NCBI RefSeq assembly: GCF_001552735.1
Contig: NZ_BCRT01000021.1
Span: 186,001-250,000, forward strand
Direction: 5' to 3'
DNA length: 64,000 nucleotides
Source of the DNA: Sanguibacter suarezii NBRC 16159
Lineage (GTDB): Bacteria > Actinomycetota > Actinomycetes > Actinomycetales > Cellulomonadaceae
Part shown: positions 60,707-64,000 of the stretch, one piece after another
Position numbering within the stretch: the stretch's first letter is position 1
Layout: every line of letters begins with the position of its first letter
Notes under the pieces: model-generated
What the model was told of the DNA's origin: nothing
Seen by the model: the letters and a program-made list of their open reading frames with translations, nothing else
Databases searched by the model: none
Program-made: the position numbers and the translations under genes

Positions 60707-62491
60707 ATGGCTCACCTTCTTGGCGGCGAATCGCTGCGCCTCTCCTTCCCCACCAAGCTCGTCTTCGACTCGGTGACCGTCGGCGTCAACGAAGGGGACC
60801 GGATCGGCATCGTCGGACGCAACGGTGACGGCAAGTCCTCGCTGCTCGCGATGCTCGCCGGTCGCCTCGAACCGACGTCCGGACGGGTCACCAGCCGCGG
60901 CGGCACCCGGATCGGCGTGCTCGACCAGAGCGACACCCTCGACCCCACCCTCACCGTCGCCCAGTCCATCGTGGGAGACACCCCCGAGCACGAGTGGGCT
61001 GGTGACCCCAAGATCCGCGACGTCATCACCGGGCTGGTCACCGACCTGCCGTGGGACGGCCTCGTCGGCGAGCTCAGCGGTGGCCAGCGTCGCCGCGTGG
61101 CCCTCGCCTCGCTGCTGGTCGGCGACGACGACGTGCTCTTCCTCGACGAGCCGACCAACCACCTCGACGTCGAGGCGATCACCTGGCTGGCCGGCCACCT
61201 GCGCCGCCGCTGGGGCGTCAACGCGGGCGGGCTGCTCGTGGTCACCCACGACCGCTGGTTCCTCGACGAGGTGTGCACCGCCACCTGGGAGGTGCACGAC
61301 GGGATCGTCGAGCCCTTCGAGGGGGGCTACGCCGCCTACATCCTCCAGCGCGTCGAGCGCGACCGGATGTCCGCCGCGACCGAGGCCAAGCGGCAGAACC
61401 TCATGCGCAAGGAGCTCGCCTGGCTGCGCCGCGGCGCACCGGCCCGCACCTCCAAGCCCAAGTTCCGCATCGAGGCCGCCAACCAGCTCATCGCCGACGA
61501 GCCTCCCGTGCGCAACTCCGTCGAGCTCGCCCAGATGGCCACCTCGCGCCTGGGCAAGGACGTCGTCGACCTCATCGACGTGTCGGTGAGCTACGGGGAC
61601 AAGCAGGTCCTCAAGGACGTCACGTGGCTCATCGGCCCGGGCGAGCGGACCGGGATCCTCGGCGTCAACGGCGCCGGGAAGTCCACCCTGCTCGCGCTGG
61701 TGACCGGTGACCTGCAACCGACCACCGGGCGGGTCAAGCGCGGCAAGACGGTGAAGTTCGCCACGCTCACCCAGCAGCTGGCCGAGCTGCAGGACATCGC
61801 CAACGACCGGGTCAGCGACGTCATCGCCCAGTACCGCACGTCCTACGTGGCCGGCGGCAAGGAGATGACCCCGGGGCAGCTGCTCGAGCGCCTCGGCTTC
61901 ACCAACGCCCAGCTCTCGACGCAGGTCAAGGACCTCTCCGGTGGTCAGCGTCGCCGTCTGCAGCTGCTGCTCATCCTCCTGGACGAGCCCAACGTGCTCA
62001 TCCTCGACGAGCCCTCCAACGACCTCGACACCGACATGCTCGCGGCGATGGAGGACCTGCTGGACTCCTGGCCCGGCACGCTGCTCGTGGTCTCCCACGA
62101 CCGGTACCTGCTCGAGCGGGTCACCGACCAGCAGTACGCGTTGCTGGACGGGGAGTTCCGCAACGTGCCCGGCGGGGTGGACCAGTACCTGGAGATCCTC
62201 AAGGCACGTCCGGCCAGCGGCAAGCCCGCGGTGACCACCACCGGGAAGTCCTCGTCCGGGTCGTCGTCCTCGAGCGCTGAGGCCCGGGCCGCCCGCAAGG
62301 AGCTCAGCGCCGTCGAGCGCAAGCTCACCAAGACCACGGACCAGATCGCGGCGCTGCACGAGAAGATGGCTGCCCACGACCTGGAGGACTTCACCGGGCT
62401 CACTGCCCTCAACGACCAGCTCAAGGCGCTGCAGAGCGAGGTCACCACGCTCGAGGAGCGGTGGATGGAGCTCGCCCAGCTCGTCGACTGA
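60707..62491 (+). CDS. ABC-F family ATPase (Uup-like)
   Basis: A 594-residue soluble protein with two ABC domains and no membrane part. Domain 1 has GIVGRNGDGKSSLLAMLAG, VGELSGGQRRRVALASLLV and LFLDEPTNHLDVEAI. Domain 2 has GILGVNGAGKSTLLALVTG, VKDLSGGQRRRLQLLLILL and LILDEPSNDLDTDML. The linker (AKRQNLMRKELAWLRRGAPARTSKPK) and the C-terminal coiled coil (KELSAVERKLTKTTDQIAAL) match Uup. Members act on ribosomes or in DNA maintenance; some protect against antibiotics. A GTG two codons earlier is an alternative start. Confidence 0.93.
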   Translation: MAHLLGGESLRLSFPTKLVFDSVTVGVNEGDRIGIVGRNGDGKSSLLAMLAGRLEPTSGRVTSRGGTRIGVLDQSDTLDPTLTVAQSIVGDTPEHEWAGDPKIRDVITGLVTDLPWDGLVGELSGGQRRRVALASLLVGDDDVLFLDEPTNHLDVEAITWLAGHLRRRWGVNAGGLLVVTHDRWFLDEVCTATWEVHDGIVEPFEGGYAAYILQRVERDRMSAATEAKRQNLMRKELAWLRRGAPARTSKPKFRIEAANQLIADEPPVRNSVELAQMATSRLGKDVVDLIDVSVSYGDKQVLKDVTWLIGPGERTGILGVNGAGKSTLLALVTGDLQPTTGRVKRGKTVKFATLTQQLAELQDIANDRVSDVIAQYRTSYVAGGKEMTPGQLLERLGFTNAQLSTQVKDLSGGQRRRLQLLLILLDEPNVLILDEPSNDLDTDMLAAMEDLLDSWPGTLLVVSHDRYLLERVTDQQYALLDGEFRNVPGGVDQYLEILKARPASGKPAVTTTGKSSSGSSSSSAEARAARKELSAVERKLTKTTDQIAALHEKMAAHDLEDFTGLTALNDQLKALQSEVTTLEERWMELAQLVD

Positions 62492-62496
62492 CGGAC

Positions 62497-62524
62497 GCTC
62501 GGCGCTCGGCGCTCGGCGCTCGGG
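62497..62524. repeat. 7-bp tandem repeat between the ABC-F and ispE stop codons
   Basis: GCTCGGC is repeated three times from 62497 and followed by GCTCGGG (62518-62524), four units in all. The array fills the gap between two convergent genes and directly abuts the ispE stop codon. Confidence 0.85.
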
Positions 62525-63463
62525 TCAGACGACGACCCGTGCGCCGGGCACCGGCCCGGAGGCGCAGACCGCCGACTCGCACACACCGGCGACGGTAAGG
62601 GCGGCGGCGATGGCCAGGGCGTGCTGGCGGCTGCGGCCGAGGGCGGCGATCGTGGGTCCCGACCCGGAGACGATCACACCCAGCGCACCCGCCGTCCGCG
62701 CGGCGGCCATCGTCTCGCGCAGGTCGGGAGCCAGGTCGAGCGCGGAGGCCTGCAGGTCGTTGGACAGCGCCGCGCCCAGCCGCTCCGCGTCTCCGGCGCG
62801 CAGAGCCGACATGAGGGCGGTGTCGGCGCCGTCGGGCATGTCGTGGTCGTTCTCGGTGATCGCGTCGAAGTGCCGGAACACCGCGGGGGTGGACAGTCCC
62901 TCGCTGCGCAGGGCGAAGGCCCAGTGGAACTGACCGTGGACCATCGCCGGGGTGAGCGTGTCTCCCCGCCCTGTCCCCACGGCCGTGTGCCCGGTCAGGG
63001 CGAAGGGCACGTCGGCGCCGAGGGTGGCACCGACCGCGCACAGCTCCTCACGCAGCAGTCCGGTCCCCCACAGCGCGTCCAGGGCGACGAGGGTCGCAGC
63101 GGCGTCGGCTGACCCGCCGGCCATCCCGCCGGCCACCGGCACACCCTTGGTGATCTCCAGGTGGGCTCCCTGCTCGACGCCGGTGTGCTCGGCCAGGGCT
63201 CGCGCTGCCCGCAGCGCGAGGTTGCTCTCGTCCGTGGGGACGAGCTCCGCGCCCGGACCCTGGACGGCGAGGGTGAGGTCCTCCGACGCCGTGGCGCGCA
63301 CGTCCTCATAGAGGGACACCGCCTGGAACACCGTGACCAGCGGGTGATACCCGTCCGGGCCCACCGGCCCCACGTGCAGGGAGAGGTTGACCTTGCCCGG
63401 AGCGCGCACCAGGACCGAGGCGGGCTGCTCGCCCACGCTGCTCAGGTGCTTGAGGGTGGTCAC
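62525..63463 (-). CDS. ispE: 4-diphosphocytidyl-2-C-methyl-D-erythritol kinase
   Basis: GHMP kinase of the MEP pathway, needed for isoprenoids including undecaprenyl carriers. The 312 residues show [33 protein letters not shown], the ATP-binding [43 protein letters not shown] and the GHMP C-terminal [14 protein letters not shown]. The GTG at 63461-63463 overlaps the rsmA stop (GTGA), so both are co-translated. Confidence 0.96.
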   Translation of the reverse strand: MTTLKHLSSVGEQPASVLVRAPGKVNLSLHVGPVGPDGYHPLVTVFQAVSLYEDVRATASEDLTLAVQGPGAELVPTDESNLALRAARALAEHTGVEQGAHLEITKGVPVAGGMAGGSADAAATLVALDALWGTGLLREELCAVGATLGADVPFALTGHTAVGTGRGDTLTPAMVHGQFHWAFALRSEGLSTPAVFRHFDAITENDHDMPDGADTALMSALRAGDAERLGAALSNDLQASALDLAPDLRETMAAARTAGALGVIVSGSGPTIAALGRSRQHALAIAAALTVAGVCESAVCASGPVPGARVVV

Positions 63464-64000
63464 TGGTCCGTCGCGGCGGCGCGGGCCGCGGCGGCGTCGT
63501 CGAGCGCCTCGGCGATCCGGGCGAACTCCTCGACGGTGAGCCGCTCGCCGCGGGCGCCCGGGTCGATGCCGGCCGCCTCCAGCGCCTCCTGGGCCAGAGC
63601 CGGTGAGCCGGCCAGGCCGGCCAGCGCCCCGCGCAGGGTCTTGCGACGCTGGGCGAAGGCCGCGTCGACCACCTGGAAGACCCGTTCCCGGCTCGCGCGG
63701 GTCTGCGGGTGCTCGCGGCGCTCGAGCAGCACCAGGGCGGAGTCGACGTTGGGCACGGGCCAGAACACCGAGCGGCCGATGGTCGCGGTGCGTCGCGCCG
63801 TGGCGTACCAGGCGGCCTTGACCGAGGGGATGCCGTAGGTCCGGTTCCCCGGCGGCGCGGCCAGGCGGTCGGCCACCTCGGCCTGGACCATGACGAGCAC
63901 GCGGTCGAGGGTGTCGAAGCGCTCCAGGAAGGTCAGCAGCACCGGGACGGCGACGTTGTAGGGCAGGTTGGCCACGAGGGCGGTGGGCGGCGGTCCAGGC
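63460..64000 (-). CDS. rsmA: 16S rRNA dimethyladenosine transferase, N-terminus cut by window edge
   Basis: SAM-dependent enzyme that dimethylates two adjacent adenines near the 3' end of 16S rRNA (KsgA/RsmA). Only the C-terminal 180 or so residues are in the window; the SAM-binding start lies beyond base 64000. The catalytic motif IV is present as [16 protein letters not shown], followed by [32 protein letters not shown] and the C-terminal helical domain ([30 protein letters not shown]). It overlaps ispE, the usual actinobacterial arrangement. Confidence 0.96.
   Translation of the reverse strand, partial: PGPPPTALVANLPYNVAVPVLLTFLERFDTLDRVLVMVQAEVADRLAAPPGNRTYGIPSVKAAWYATARRTATIGRSVFWPVPNVDSALVLLERREHPQTRASRERVFQVVDAAFAQRRKTLRGALAGLAGSPALAQEALEAAGIDPGARGERLTVEEFARIAEALDDAAAARAAATDQ

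Overview
The window is high-GC DNA from a Gram-positive actinobacterium, probably of the Micrococcales (Intrasporangiaceae, Ornithinimicrobiaceae or a close relative; the family is an inference from gene content and order). Three things support this: the actinobacterial housekeeping order rsmA-ispE-ABC-F ... glmU-prs-rplY-pth ... mfd ... eno-ftsB-DUF501-ppx, frequent GTG starts with ATGA/GTGA overlaps, and several probably leaderless genes. I found no transposase, integrase, CRISPR array or rRNA. There is one tRNA, tRNA-Gln(UUG).

Left part (1-16.3 kb, all minus strand): a type II NADH dehydrogenase cut by the window edge, then ppx, DUF501, ftsB and eno. Next come an initiating polyprenyl-phosphate sugar transferase, the proton-pumping transhydrogenase pair pntA-pntB, an acyltransferase-3/SGNH protein that probably decorates surface glycans, and the repair helicase gene mfd.

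Central part (16.7-49.6 kb): a large surface-glycan region lying between mfd and pth. It opens with a PadR regulator, a polyprenol-phosphate glycosyltransferase (Dpm1-like), a PAP2 phosphatase, an L-2-hydroxyglutarate oxidase and a DUF4038 lipoprotein. Five blocks follow. (A, plus strand) A GT4, the Wzt/Wzm-type ABC exporter, three glycosyltransferases and an asparagine-synthetase-like protein. (B) Two opposed GT2 genes. (C, minus strand) A sugar-modification block: class III aminotransferase, RfbF-like cytidylyltransferase, PIG-L deacetylase and polysaccharide pyruvyl transferase, with an RmlC-type epimerase, a C-methyltransferase-like protein and an SDR nearby. (D, plus strand) A GT4-GT2 fusion, an O-antigen ligase/Wzy-like membrane protein and two more glycosyltransferases. 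(E, minus strand) A GT4, a Wzz/Wzc-like protein whose kinase P-loop has decayed, and another GT4. Together these could make, modify, polymerise and export one or two cell-surface polysaccharides containing an unusual, possibly CDP-activated sugar. No Wzx flippase is visible.

Right part (49.7-64 kb): pth, ribosomal protein L25, a SIMPL-domain protein, prs, glmU and tRNA-Gln on the minus strand. A plus-strand set follows: TetR, a NatA/NatB-like ABC pair, MarR with a clear palindromic operator, and DedA. After these come a small membrane-anchored hypothetical (minus), an ABC-F ATPase (plus), and ispE with rsmA (minus, rsmA cut by the window edge).

The most interesting points are the asparagine-synthetase-like enzyme without a glutaminase cysteine inside a glycan operon, the Wzc-like protein without a functional P-loop, the unusual sugar-nucleotide gene set, and short tandem duplications that repeatedly sit on or next to stop codons.
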